NCBI GenBank assembly: GCA_036830905.1
Contig: DAISNS010000104.1
Location: forward strand, 1-5,891
DNA length: 5,891 bases
Direction of reading: 5' to 3'
Origin: Thermocaproicibacter sp002397355
GTDB taxonomy: Bacteria; Bacillota; Clostridia; Oscillospirales; Acutalibacteraceae
Shown here: one piece after another, positions 1-5,868 of the stretch
How positions within the stretch are numbered: the first letter of the stretch is position 1
Layout: each line of letters opens with the position of its first letter
Notes under the pieces: model-generated
The model's input: the letters and a program-made list of their open reading frames with translations, nothing else
Told to the model about the DNA's origin: nothing
Databases searched by the model: none
Program-made: the position numbers and the translations under genes

Positions 1-212
1 AGGGGAGCGACCTTGACATGCCTTATACAGGCATGTATAATAACGATTTCAATCCACACTCCCCGCGAGGGGAGCGACGAATGATATGCAAATGTCTATA
101 GATGGTATGGTTATTTCAATCCACACTCCCCGCGAGGGGAGCGACTAGCGGCGCGGGTAACTTTCCTGTACGCAAAAAGATTTCAATCCACACTCCCCGC
201 GAGGGGAGCGAC
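1..212 (-). CRISPR. Type I-C CRISPR array, leader-proximal end (array continues off the left edge)
   Basis: Three complete, identical 33-nt repeats lie at 46-78, 113-145 and 180-212, and the last 11 plus-strand bases of a fourth lie at 1-11. The three spacers (12-45, 79-112, 146-179) are all exactly 34 nt. On the minus strand, which is the transcribed one, each repeat reads GTCG, a 6-bp stem CTCCCC/GGGGAG around the loop TCGC, then TGTGGATTGAAAT. The GTGGATTGAAAT-type end and the stem are typical of subtype I-C. By analogy with characterised Cas5c enzymes, cutting near the 3' base of the stem would leave an 11-nt 5' handle, TGGATTGAAAT. The leader and cas genes lie to the right, so 180-212 is the first repeat and 146-179 the newest spacer. 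No repeat variation is seen. The distal end and total spacer number are outside the window. Confidence 0.98.
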
Positions 213-388
213 AGCAAAAGTCGACATGACTATGGAGCATCATCTTCTAAAAATAGATAAAATGCTTAAAAATATAGAGCTTTAGAATATTATTTGGCTT
301 CTGTGAACTTTTATTTGAAAAATAAAGGGCAAAAACAGGTGCGAAGCTTGGCGAAAAATGATGGGTGCTTGCGGTCCGCACTGCCGAC
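213..388 (-). promoter_or_regulatory. CRISPR leader between cas2 and the array
   Basis: This 176-nt non-coding stretch separates the cas2 stop codon from the first repeat. In type I systems the leader carries the array promoter and the signals that direct new spacers to the first repeat. The part nearest the array (about 240-330) is very AT-rich, unlike the GC-rich genes beside it. It contains a 7-bp inverted repeat TTTATTT/AAATAAA with a 3-nt loop (310-326) and two direct copies of TAAAAATA (248-255 and 267-274). I could not find a convincing -35/-10 pair on the minus strand. The best isolated -10-like hexamer is TATATT (271-276), without a good -35 partner. Its role as leader is inferred from position, orientation and composition. 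Confidence 0.85.
370..380. other. Short palindrome just after cas2
   Basis: TGCGGTCCGCA is an 11-base perfect palindrome around a central T, starting 9 nt before the cas2 stop codon in plus coordinates (that is, just downstream of cas2). As RNA from the minus strand it could form a small hairpin, but the nearest T-run (five T, about 355-359 in minus-strand reading) is too far away and the stem too short for a clear intrinsic terminator. It may be a weak terminator or an RNA end, or it may be chance. Confidence 0.25.
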
Positions 389-679
389 TTAAAGAATCAG
401 GGGCTCCTCCACGTCGAAAGAAGGTTTTGCGCCAAAATGTTCCACCTTCGTTTTGTAGTGATCCCCGAGATAGTAAAACCGCAGGCTGTCTGTTTTTGGG
501 TTCGCGATTTGTTCCAGCCTGTGCTTGACCGTGCAGCACAGCGCAGAATCCATCACGCACTCAAAGACGGAATTCTGCACCCGCTGCCCATAGCTTTCAC
601 AGACCTTCGCCACCTTTCTCAGGCGTTTTTTCCCCGCCGCTGTCTCTGTATTGACATCATAAGTAATCAAAACGAACAT
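389..679 (-). CDS. cas2: CRISPR-associated protein Cas2 (subtype I-C)
   Basis: This 96-residue protein is a full-length Cas2, the small ferredoxin-fold partner that joins two Cas1 dimers into the spacer-integration complex. The first strand, MFVLITYDVN, carries the conserved Asp8 of the family. It is followed by the helix RLRKVAKVCESYG and the strand QNSVFECV typical of I-C Cas2. The C-terminal segment FYYLGDHYKTKVEHFGAK is also family-typical. The start is set by AGGAGG at 685-690, 5 nt before the ATG. This site overlaps the cas1 stop codon, and the gap between cas1 and cas2 is only 9 nt, so the two are probably translated in step. It is the last gene of the operon before the leader. In adaptation Cas2 is thought to act mainly as a structural part, whatever nuclease activity it has. 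Confidence 0.97.
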   Translation of the reverse strand: MFVLITYDVNTETAAGKKRLRKVAKVCESYGQRVQNSVFECVMDSALCCTVKHRLEQIANPKTDSLRFYYLGDHYKTKVEHFGAKPSFDVEEPLIL

Positions 680-688
680 AGCTGCCTC

Positions 689-1720
689 CTATTTCCACAG
701 AAACGGCGGATAGGCATCGATGTCGCCACGCAAAAAGCGCGCCAGCAGCATTGCCTGTGAAAACGGGACCAATCCCCATTCCATTTTCTCGCCGAGCATC
801 GGGTGGGTGATTTCCTCCTGCTTCTTTTTCTGCCAGGCGACCAGCACGGCCTTTCGTGTATCGTCATCCATCAGGACCGACCCGTTTTCCTTGTGGACAA
901 ATCCGGCTGCCCGTATCCGCCGCGTATTGATAAGCGTCAGGACAAAGCGGTCCGCCACTACAGAGCGGAATTCTTCCATCAAGTCCAGCGCAAGGGAAAT
1001 CCTGCCGGGACGGTCGCGGTGTAAAAATCCCACATAGGGGTCGAGCCCCGCCGATTCGAGCGCCGCCGCCGTGTCGTGTGCAAGAAGCGTATAGACAAAC
1101 GAGATCAGGGCATTTATATTGTCCGTTGGTGGGCGGCGGCTGCGGCTGCGGAAAAAGAAATCCTTTTTCTGCTGAAGGATCATATCGTCCAGCACCGAAA
1201 AGTACCGCGTTGCCGCCTCTCCTTCCAGACCACGGACTTCTTCAAGCGTATCCGCCGCCTGTAGCTGCCGAATCGAGTCCGCCAGAGAAGCGGAAACATT
1301 CCGGAGCTTTTCCGAATCCAGACGAAGCGGATAGTCCCGCGCGGCGCGCTCGACGACCCAGCGGGAATTATACAGCTTGCCCGTAATCATCCCGCGGGCG
1401 ATCTGCACGCTTTTCCCGGCGTCGTCGGACGCGCGGTACTGTTCCCGGCGCAGGACCACATTCCCCAGTTCCTTCCCACATACCCGGGCGAGGAACCGGC
1501 CATGCATGGTCAGGAAGGTCAGGGCGATTCCGCGCTCGGCGCAGGCGCCCATCAGGGCCGGGCTGGCCCCCGTATAGCCGAATGTGACGATGCCGTCCAG
1601 GTTGTGCAGCGGAATCCTGCACAGCTCCGTTTCTCCCTTTAGAACGACGACGGTTTCCCCTTCCCGCGCGAGGTAGGCGTCCGGCGAGGTTACATACAGC
1701 GTATTTCCCAGTTTTCTCAT
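689..1720 (-). CDS. cas1: CRISPR-associated integrase Cas1 (subtype I-C)
   Basis: Cas1 is the metal-dependent integrase that inserts spacers at the leader-repeat junction. This copy has 343 residues, the usual length. The N-terminal beta domain begins MRKLGNTLYVTSPDAYLARE, and the helical catalytic domain carries the expected metal-binding residues: Glu168 in GLEGEAA, His234 in GFLH and Asp246 in ALDLMEEFR. All three are present, so the enzyme looks active. An upstream in-frame ATG at 1789 would add 23 residues, but I chose 1720 because GGAGGAG (1726-1732) sits 5 nt before it, family members start at this motif, and the longer form would overlap cas4 by 73 bases. With this start the gene overlaps the cas4 stop by 4 bases (ATGA), which suggests coupled translation. 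Cas4, Cas1 and Cas2 form the adaptation module. Confidence 0.97.
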   Translation of the reverse strand: MRKLGNTLYVTSPDAYLAREGETVVVLKGETELCRIPLHNLDGIVTFGYTGASPALMGACAERGIALTFLTMHGRFLARVCGKELGNVVLRREQYRASDDAGKSVQIARGMITGKLYNSRWVVERAARDYPLRLDSEKLRNVSASLADSIRQLQAADTLEEVRGLEGEAATRYFSVLDDMILQQKKDFFFRSRSRRPPTDNINALISFVYTLLAHDTAAALESAGLDPYVGFLHRDRPGRISLALDLMEEFRSVVADRFVLTLINTRRIRAAGFVHKENGSVLMDDDTRKAVLVAWQKKKQEEITHPMLGEKMEWGLVPFSQAMLLARFLRGDIDAYPPFLWK

Positions 1721-2382
1721 GGCAGCTCCTCCAGGCGTTTCCGGATATAGCCGGAGGCGGAACCCGCGCGGTACAGCCGCGGCAGGCACTGCCCTTTCAG
1801 CGAGCAGGCGCGGCAGCTTTTCGACGGCCGGACGCGGGGCGTATATCGGCGCCGGAAAAGCTCGTGCATCTGGGCCAGCAGATCGGCCACCCGGCTCCGC
1901 AGAGCGTCGTCCAGCGGGACCGCCGTTCTATGGGCGGTTTCCCCGTAATAAAGCCAGGCTTTTCGGATGCGCCCGCACACAAGCATCTCTTCCAGACACA
2001 TGGCCTGGCAGCAGAGCTGCAATCGGTCCGCATCGTTTTCTTTCGGAGCGCCACGCTTGTACTCCACCGGCACCGGAAGCCATTTTCCCTCTCTGCCTGC
2101 AAGGGGCACGCCGTGCGGCGAGGCGTGGAATTCCACCACGTCGCAGACGCCGAAGACTCCGAGCGTCCTGGAACAGACGGCCATGCCGCGGGAAATCAAA
2201 AGGTCGCCGCGTTTTTCTCCGGAAAAAGCGTCGTGCGCATTTTCATGAAGAATGCGCCCTTCCGCAGTGCGCAGGTTTTCCGTCCACTGCCGCTCGATAT
2301 GAACCAGCGCCCACTGCCTGCGGCAGAAGGCAAAATGCTGCAGCCCCGAAAGGTCCAGATACTCGTCCTCCGCATATTCCAT
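1717..2382 (-). CDS. cas4: CRISPR-associated exonuclease Cas4 (RecB-type, Fe-S)
   Basis: Cas4 trims pre-spacer ends and checks for the PAM before Cas1-Cas2 integration, so that new spacers are functional. The 221-residue protein has the whole set of family signatures. These are Cys20 in the SGLQHFAFCRRQWALVHIE segment, His46, Asp81 in GVCDVVEF, Glu107 and Lys109 in PVEYKRG, and a QLCCQ motif (122-126). The C-terminal cluster is Cys190, Cys193 and Cys199 (CRACSLKGQC). Cys20 with the three C-terminal cysteines should hold a [4Fe-4S] cluster, and the His/Asp/Glu/Lys set is the RecB nuclease site. The start matches the usual family N-terminus, but no good ribosome binding site precedes it. It begins 7 nt after the cas7 stop, so translation is probably by coupling or reinitiation. 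Its stop overlaps the cas1 start by 4 bases. Confidence 0.97.
   Translation of the reverse strand: MEYAEDEYLDLSGLQHFAFCRRQWALVHIERQWTENLRTAEGRILHENAHDAFSGEKRGDLLISRGMAVCSRTLGVFGVCDVVEFHASPHGVPLAGREGKWLPVPVEYKRGAPKENDADRLQLCCQAMCLEEMLVCGRIRKAWLYYGETAHRTAVPLDDALRSRVADLLAQMHELFRRRYTPRVRPSKSCRACSLKGQCLPRLYRAGSASGYIRKRLEELP
1726..1732 (-). promoter_or_regulatory. Ribosome binding site that fixes the cas1 start
   Basis: GGAGGAG on the minus strand lies 5 nt upstream of the ATG at 1718-1720, inside the end of cas4. It is the reason for preferring the 343-residue form of Cas1 over one starting at 1789. Confidence 0.85.
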
Positions 2383-2389
2383 GGCAGAA

Positions 2390-3277
2390 TCAGGTCATCC
2401 GAGTGCAGGTCACGCCGGCCGGCAGTTCTTCGGTATGGACCTCCACCTCATAATCGGAATAGTGCCTGGGCGGAGCAGACTGGTCTTTGCGCCCCACCCG
2501 AACGGTGTCAAACAGCCGGTAAGCCGGAGCGTTGCCGAGCTCGCTGTCGTGGCGGAACACAATCAGCTCGCGCACCGCCATTTTCCCGCGCGCCGCCGAG
2601 CGGTCGTTCTCGAACATGTTGACAATCGCCTTCCAGAGCAGGGCAAGGTCGTCTTCGGAAAATCCGGTCACGCGGCGCGCGAGGTTGGCGGAGACGAACC
2701 CTTCCGCCCGGTAGAGCGCGTAGGGAACGATGTGCTTGCGGCCCATCTCCGTCCCCTTTCTCTGGGCGTCCTCCTCGGTTGTGATGGCGACGCGCGTAAT
2801 GGTGATTTCCTGCGGGACGATTGGGTCGATGCTGCGGGCAAAACCGATTTGGACCGGGCCGCGCACCTGCCCGCAGTTGAGGGCCGCCTTGACGAACGTG
2901 ACCATCACCGCGCCGAACGTGCGGATGTCGTAATACTGGCTGCACATATAGTCCCGGATTTTGCGGTCGATATCGGGGTTGTCTTTTTTGCTGATCTTCT
3001 TTTCGTCGATTCCGAGGGCTTTGTACGCGCTTTGGTCGCTGACGTTGAGCGGCACGTTATCCTTAATATAGATGCGGTAGCCGGGCTGGTCTTCCTTTAC
3101 GGTTTCCACATAGTTGCGGATTTTGCGCTTGAGGCACACGTCGGTGACGATGCCGTAGCCGGTCTCCGGGTCGATGCGCGGCATATTGCCCGCGTCGGGG
3201 TCGCCGTTGGGGTTGCCGTTCTCCACGTCGAACAGAATCACAAATTCATACCGGTTCTTGATTGGGTCGCTCATCAT
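2390..3277 (-). CDS. cas7c: Cascade backbone protein Cas7 (Csd2 family, subtype I-C)
   Basis: Cas7c (Csd2) is the repeated subunit that coats the spacer part of the crRNA and forms the backbone of the I-C Cascade complex. The product has 295 residues. The N-terminus NRYEFVILFDVENGNPNGD, continuing into PDAGNMPR, is the hallmark of Csd2, and the conserved TDVCLKRKIRNYV (45-57), RTFGAVM (119-125), VRGPVQ (138-143) and KHIVPYALYR (181-190) all follow in order. Two adjacent ATG codons are possible starts. The outer one (3275-3277) forms an ATGA overlap with the cas8 stop, while the inner one (3272-3274) has better spacing from AGGAGG at 3282-3287 (7 nt instead of 4). The difference is one residue. 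The strong ribosome binding site fits a subunit needed in several copies. Confidence 0.97.
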   Translation of the reverse strand: MMSDPIKNRYEFVILFDVENGNPNGDPDAGNMPRIDPETGYGIVTDVCLKRKIRNYVETVKEDQPGYRIYIKDNVPLNVSDQSAYKALGIDEKKISKKDNPDIDRKIRDYMCSQYYDIRTFGAVMVTFVKAALNCGQVRGPVQIGFARSIDPIVPQEITITRVAITTEEDAQRKGTEMGRKHIVPYALYRAEGFVSANLARRVTGFSEDDLALLWKAIVNMFENDRSAARGKMAVRELIVFRHDSELGNAPAYRLFDTVRVGRKDQSAPPRHYSDYEVEVHTEELPAGVTCTRMT

Positions 3278-3687
3278 GCATCCTCCTTTTGATTTTGCCT
3301 GCTGTCTTTCAGATTTCCGCTTTTCGGGGTAAAAAAGGACTGGACCTGGTGGTAATAACCCAGGATGAAAATGGATTGGTCGTTCAGAAAAAGATGCGCT
3401 GGGAACGGGTCCTGTTCCACTTTCAGCTTGCCCATCAGGCCGCAGACCAGCTTATCGTCGTGAATTGCCTGACCCTTCTCCGCTTTCCTGATTTTTTCCA
3501 GATGATTCTGATACAGCTTTAAAAGCGTGGGGAACACGCTGGCTGGCGTGGTGCAGGCCGAAGTGAAATAGCGATCTTTGACGGTGGAATTGATGCCCGG
3601 GTTCGCATCCCTCTGCGCCTTTTCCAGCACGGCGAACAGGCGCCCGAGCACATACGCCCGGTTGTCGCTTTCTTCGTTCAGAGACAC
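3274..3687 (-). CDS. cas11c: Probable small subunit Cas11c, from an internal start in cas8c
   Basis: In characterised type I-C systems the small subunit Cas11c is made from a second start inside cas8c, in the same frame. The same arrangement is visible here. A GTG codon at 3685-3687 (Val465 of Cas8c) is preceded by AAGGAGG (3696-3702) with an ideal 8-nt gap. The product would have 137 residues, starting MSLNEESDNR and running at once into AYVLGRLFAVLEKAQ, the segment where the small subunit is expected to begin. It ends at the cas8c stop. The small subunits form the belly of Cascade and hold the non-target strand. The start is read from the sequence and the function from the family; expression is not shown. 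A TTG at 3691-3693 is in frame, but only 2 nt from the binding site. Confidence 0.8.
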   Translation of the reverse strand: MSLNEESDNRAYVLGRLFAVLEKAQRDANPGINSTVKDRYFTSACTTPASVFPTLLKLYQNHLEKIRKAEKGQAIHDDKLVCGLMGKLKVEQDPFPAHLFLNDQSIFILGYYHQVQSFFTPKSGNLKDSRQNQKEDA

Positions 3688-5079
3688 GGTCAATACCTCC
3701 TTATAGGAATCGTTGTTGGATTTTCTCAGCAGGCAGGCCTTGAGAATCGCGGCCCGCCCGCGGGTAATCTTCTGGATATGGTGGTCCGGGTCGTCCTGCT
3801 CGGCGCGGATGCGGAGCAGGACGGCCTCCTGAAGCGCCTGCGGATAGGGCCGGCCCAGCAGGACGGCTTTCAGGGTTTCCCCGCTCATCAGCGGCGAGGC
3901 GGATTTATCGTTCGACTTCTTGTTCACGGTCTCCTGCAGCAGCCAGTAAAGCGTCAGATAGGAGAATTCATGCGGTGCTTTTGCAATTTTAAGGTCGTCG
4001 TAGTGCCGTTTCAGGTTCTGGAGAAAAAAGCCGAAGCTGTTGCGCAGAAAGAAGCGGACGGAGAGGCGGGCCGCGTTCGGGGAAAGGCCCAGAATGTAAA
4101 ACGGGGTCTCCATGTCGATATTATCGGCGACCGGCTTTCCCTGCGCCATACGGCCCATCACGGAATCAAGCAGCCGGTTCGCATCCTCGGTCTGCGGGTT
4201 CAGCCCCGCGCCGAAGATGTCCCTGTAAACCGGGTCGGGATTTTCCGCCCAGTAAACGACGGTTGTGTCCCCGAAAGTCTGCCGGTGCTCGCGGTCGGCA
4301 AGCAGGTGGTTCAGCGCCGTCACATAGGCGAACGCGGCGTATTTCCCGACCGGGGCGTTGAGGCCCTGCTCCCCGTCGCGGCCGAAGGACTCGTAGGCGC
4401 TGGAGTTGAAGCTGACCAGGTTTGCGCCGACGCTCTGGGCCCCGGCGACGCCCTTGATTTTGCTGTGGAGGATGGCGACGGGCTCATCTTTGCCCGTAAC
4501 CAGACAGGGCATGCGCGGGCCGGAGTCGAGCGAAGCGCGGTACGCTTCCCACGCGCGGCGGATTGCCGGGTCGTCCTGAGCGAACGGGCCGCCGTCAATC
4601 ATAAAAATCAGGTTCCCGCCCTGCAGAAGCTCCTCCAGCTTCTCGCGGACGGCGGGGTGCCGGGCGGCCTGCTCCGGCTCCCATTTTTCAAAAAAGCCGA
4701 GCACCGCCCGGGCAGCCGCCGAAGGCACACCGGAAAGGATTTTCCGATGCAGCGCCCGGCTGGCCTCGAAGCACCGGCGGGTGCGCTCCGGTTTGCCTTT
4801 TTTGTCAATCCCAAGAAAATAGGAAGAGTTGTCGCAGAGGAAGTTCGCACAGACATTCACCGTTTTGGTTGCCTGCACCGGCACTTCTTTTTCCAGCGGC
4901 ACCTCCACGGTTTTCTTGCCCCGCTTCTCCTGCTTTTTGAGCGAAAGGATACCCAGAAGCTCTCCGCTCCCCGAAAGGTTGAGGGCGAAGGAGACCCTGG
5001 CCATGCAGTAGCCCGGTTCCGGCACATCATGCCGGGCGGCCAGAATTTCATAATACCGGACCAGCGACTGGAGAATCAT
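3274..5079 (-). CDS. cas8c: Cascade large subunit Cas8c (Csd1 family)
   Basis: Cas8c (Csd1) is the large subunit of the I-C Cascade complex. It binds near the crRNA 5' handle, recognises the PAM (5'-TTC in studied I-C systems) and helps recruit Cas3. This copy has 601 residues, a normal length. The N-terminus MILQSLVRYYEILAA is typical of the family. Other conserved stretches are NFLCDNSSYFLG (79-90), the CLVTGK segment (192-197), the block around KIKGVAGAQSVGANLVSFNS (207-226) and VGKYAAFAYVTALNHLL (244-260). The last 137 residues are the small-subunit-like domain, which is probably also made alone as Cas11c. The ATG overlaps the cas5 stop by 4 bases (ATGA) and has GAGGTG (5085-5090) 5 nt before it. 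The long open frame on the opposite strand is a codon shadow. Confidence 0.97.
   Translation of the reverse strand: MILQSLVRYYEILAARHDVPEPGYCMARVSFALNLSGSGELLGILSLKKQEKRGKKTVEVPLEKEVPVQATKTVNVCANFLCDNSSYFLGIDKKGKPERTRRCFEASRALHRKILSGVPSAAARAVLGFFEKWEPEQAARHPAVREKLEELLQGGNLIFMIDGGPFAQDDPAIRRAWEAYRASLDSGPRMPCLVTGKDEPVAILHSKIKGVAGAQSVGANLVSFNSSAYESFGRDGEQGLNAPVGKYAAFAYVTALNHLLADREHRQTFGDTTVVYWAENPDPVYRDIFGAGLNPQTEDANRLLDSVMGRMAQGKPVADNIDMETPFYILGLSPNAARLSVRFFLRNSFGFFLQNLKRHYDDLKIAKAPHEFSYLTLYWLLQETVNKKSNDKSASPLMSGETLKAVLLGRPYPQALQEAVLLRIRAEQDDPDHHIQKITRGRAAILKACLLRKSNNDSYKEVLTVSLNEESDNRAYVLGRLFAVLEKAQRDANPGINSTVKDRYFTSACTTPASVFPTLLKLYQNHLEKIRKAEKGQAIHDDKLVCGLMGKLKVEQDPFPAHLFLNDQSIFILGYYHQVQSFFTPKSGNLKDSRQNQKEDA
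3282..3287 (-). promoter_or_regulatory. Strong ribosome binding site for cas7
   Basis: AGGAGG on the minus strand is placed 4 nt before the first and 7 nt before the second of two adjacent ATG codons, inside the last codons of cas8c. The spacing favours the second ATG slightly. Confidence 0.85.
3696..3702 (-). promoter_or_regulatory. Internal ribosome binding site within cas8c (for cas11c)
   Basis: AAGGAGG on the minus strand lies within the Cas8c codons for Tyr-Lys-Glu-Val, 8 nt before an in-frame GTG. It is as strong as the sites used by cas7 and cas2 and has no use for Cas8c itself. Confidence 0.8.
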
Positions 5080-5735
5080 GTTTTCACCTCGCTGTTCGCA
5101 ACGTCGATTTTCCCGTTTTTCATCACCGCTCGGTAAAACATCGGCCGGATATCCCGCGGGTTGGAATAGTCCATGTCATACAGCATATAGCCCAGGTCCT
5201 TTTTCCCCATATTCTCCGGGGCGGTCGGCACGGATTCGCTCTCAAACAGCCGGAACGAAGCGGGGAACTCGCGGCAGCCGAAACACGGCTCGTGAAAACA
5301 CTGGCCCTGCTTCAGCCTGCGCATCAGAATGGCGTAGTGCTTTTCCTCGGAATCGCGCTCCCCGCCCTTTCCGGTCAGCTCGAAATGGGCCTCGATCACA
5401 TACCGCACGTCCCGCAAAATCATCGAGGCGCGCTGCTGGATCACTCTGGGCGCGTACAGGTACGGCACCTTTTTGCCGTTCATCGCGGCCAGGCCGATGC
5501 TGCAGAGCAATTTGGCGGAAACCTCGTTCCGCCGGACATTGGCAAAGCGGATGGGGTTGCAGACGTACAGGCTGTCCACACGGTAGCGGATTTCGGGCTT
5601 CCAGTAAATTGCCTCGAGAATTCCCCTTGCGGCGGAGGGCGTGATTACGTCGTAAGTCACGCGTTCCGCCTTCATCTCCGGCCGGCAAAACAGCGCCCAC
5701 GGCCCCCAGACTTCCACTTTGACTCCATAGCCCAT
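5076..5735 (-). CDS. cas5c: crRNA-processing endoribonuclease Cas5c (Cas5d)
   Basis: In subtype I-C there is no Cas6, and Cas5c itself cuts the repeat RNA and then stays bound to the 5' handle in Cascade. The 219-residue protein has the family's hallmark stretches: VEVWGPWALFCRPEMKAERV near the N-terminus, TPSAARGILEAIYWKP (32-47), NPIRFANVRRNEV (60-72) and CREFPASFRLFE (154-165). By comparison with the Tyr-Lys-His active site described for Bacillus halodurans Cas5c, the likely catalytic residues here are Tyr44 in AIYWKP and Lys132-His133 in EEKHYAILMRR. The assignment is by motif, not alignment. AAGGA at 5745-5749 lies 9 nt before the ATG. It is the first gene after the promoter, and its stop overlaps the cas8c start by 4 bases. 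cas3 is not directly upstream as it usually is. Confidence 0.96.
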   Translation of the reverse strand: MGYGVKVEVWGPWALFCRPEMKAERVTYDVITPSAARGILEAIYWKPEIRYRVDSLYVCNPIRFANVRRNEVSAKLLCSIGLAAMNGKKVPYLYAPRVIQQRASMILRDVRYVIEAHFELTGKGGERDSEEKHYAILMRRLKQGQCFHEPCFGCREFPASFRLFESESVPTAPENMGKKDLGYMLYDMDYSNPRDIRPMFYRAVMKNGKIDVANSEVKT

Positions 5736-5792
5736 AAAATCACTTCCTTTTAAATTATTCAGTTTTTTGGACGTATGATAATCTACGCCTTA

Positions 5793-5820
5793 ATTATACT
5801 CACTTTCAAAATTTTGTCAA
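5793..5820 (-). promoter_or_regulatory. Sigma-A-type promoter of the cas operon
   Basis: On the minus strand a perfect -35 box TTGACA (5815-5820) is followed after 16 bp by a perfect -10 box TATAAT (5793-5798). Transcription should begin near 5786, giving a leader RNA of about 50 nt before cas5c. The region is AT-rich and non-coding. A 6-bp hairpin with one G-U pair can form in this 5' untranslated RNA (5769-5789), without a following T-run. A promoter this close to consensus suggests strong expression unless a repressor or other control acts on it. Confidence 0.88.
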
Positions 5821-5840
5821 TCCTATTTTTAATTTTTTCG

Positions 5841-5868
5841 TTCACTTTTTATGGAAGCCTGATATAAT
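5841..5868 (+). promoter_or_regulatory. Possible divergent promoter pointing out of the window
   Basis: On the plus strand TTCACT (5841-5846, 4 of 6 matches to the -35 consensus) is followed after 16 bp by a perfect TATAAT (5863-5868). Transcription would start near 5875 and run to the right, away from the cas operon. No coding sequence follows within the last 16 bases, so the target gene is unseen. AT-rich DNA produces such matches by chance, so this is tentative. Confidence 0.4.

Noticed and set aside
310..326. The TTTATTT/AAATAAA hairpin as an intrinsic terminator
   Set aside because: The stem consists only of A-T pairs and no T-run follows on the minus strand, so it would be too weak.
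1721..1789. Upstream ATG extending Cas1 by 23 residues
   Set aside because: The extension lies inside cas4 in another frame, is not family-like, and the ATG at 1720 has a near-ideal ribosome binding site.
1719..2622. Overlapping plus-strand open frames opposite cas4
   Set aside because: Both are Arg/Pro/Ala-rich low-complexity translations opposite a convincing Cas4 gene.
2381..3292. Plus-strand open frame of 303 codons opposite cas7
   Set aside because: It almost exactly mirrors cas7c. The repetitive Val-Ala-Asp-rich protein is typical of antisense translation and resembles no known family.
3691..3693. TTG as the start of Cas11c
   Set aside because: It is in frame but only 2 nt from the AAGGAGG site. 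The GTG at 3685-3687 has the correct 8-nt spacing.
3778..5136. Long plus-strand open frame of 452 codons opposite cas8c
   Set aside because: It is the antisense shadow of a clear Cas8c gene in GC-rich DNA. It has no recognisable domain and no supported start site.
5851..5862. A plus-strand ATG after the poly-T stretch as the start of a divergent gene
   Set aside because: It reaches a stop after three codons and lies inside the spacer of the possible divergent promoter.
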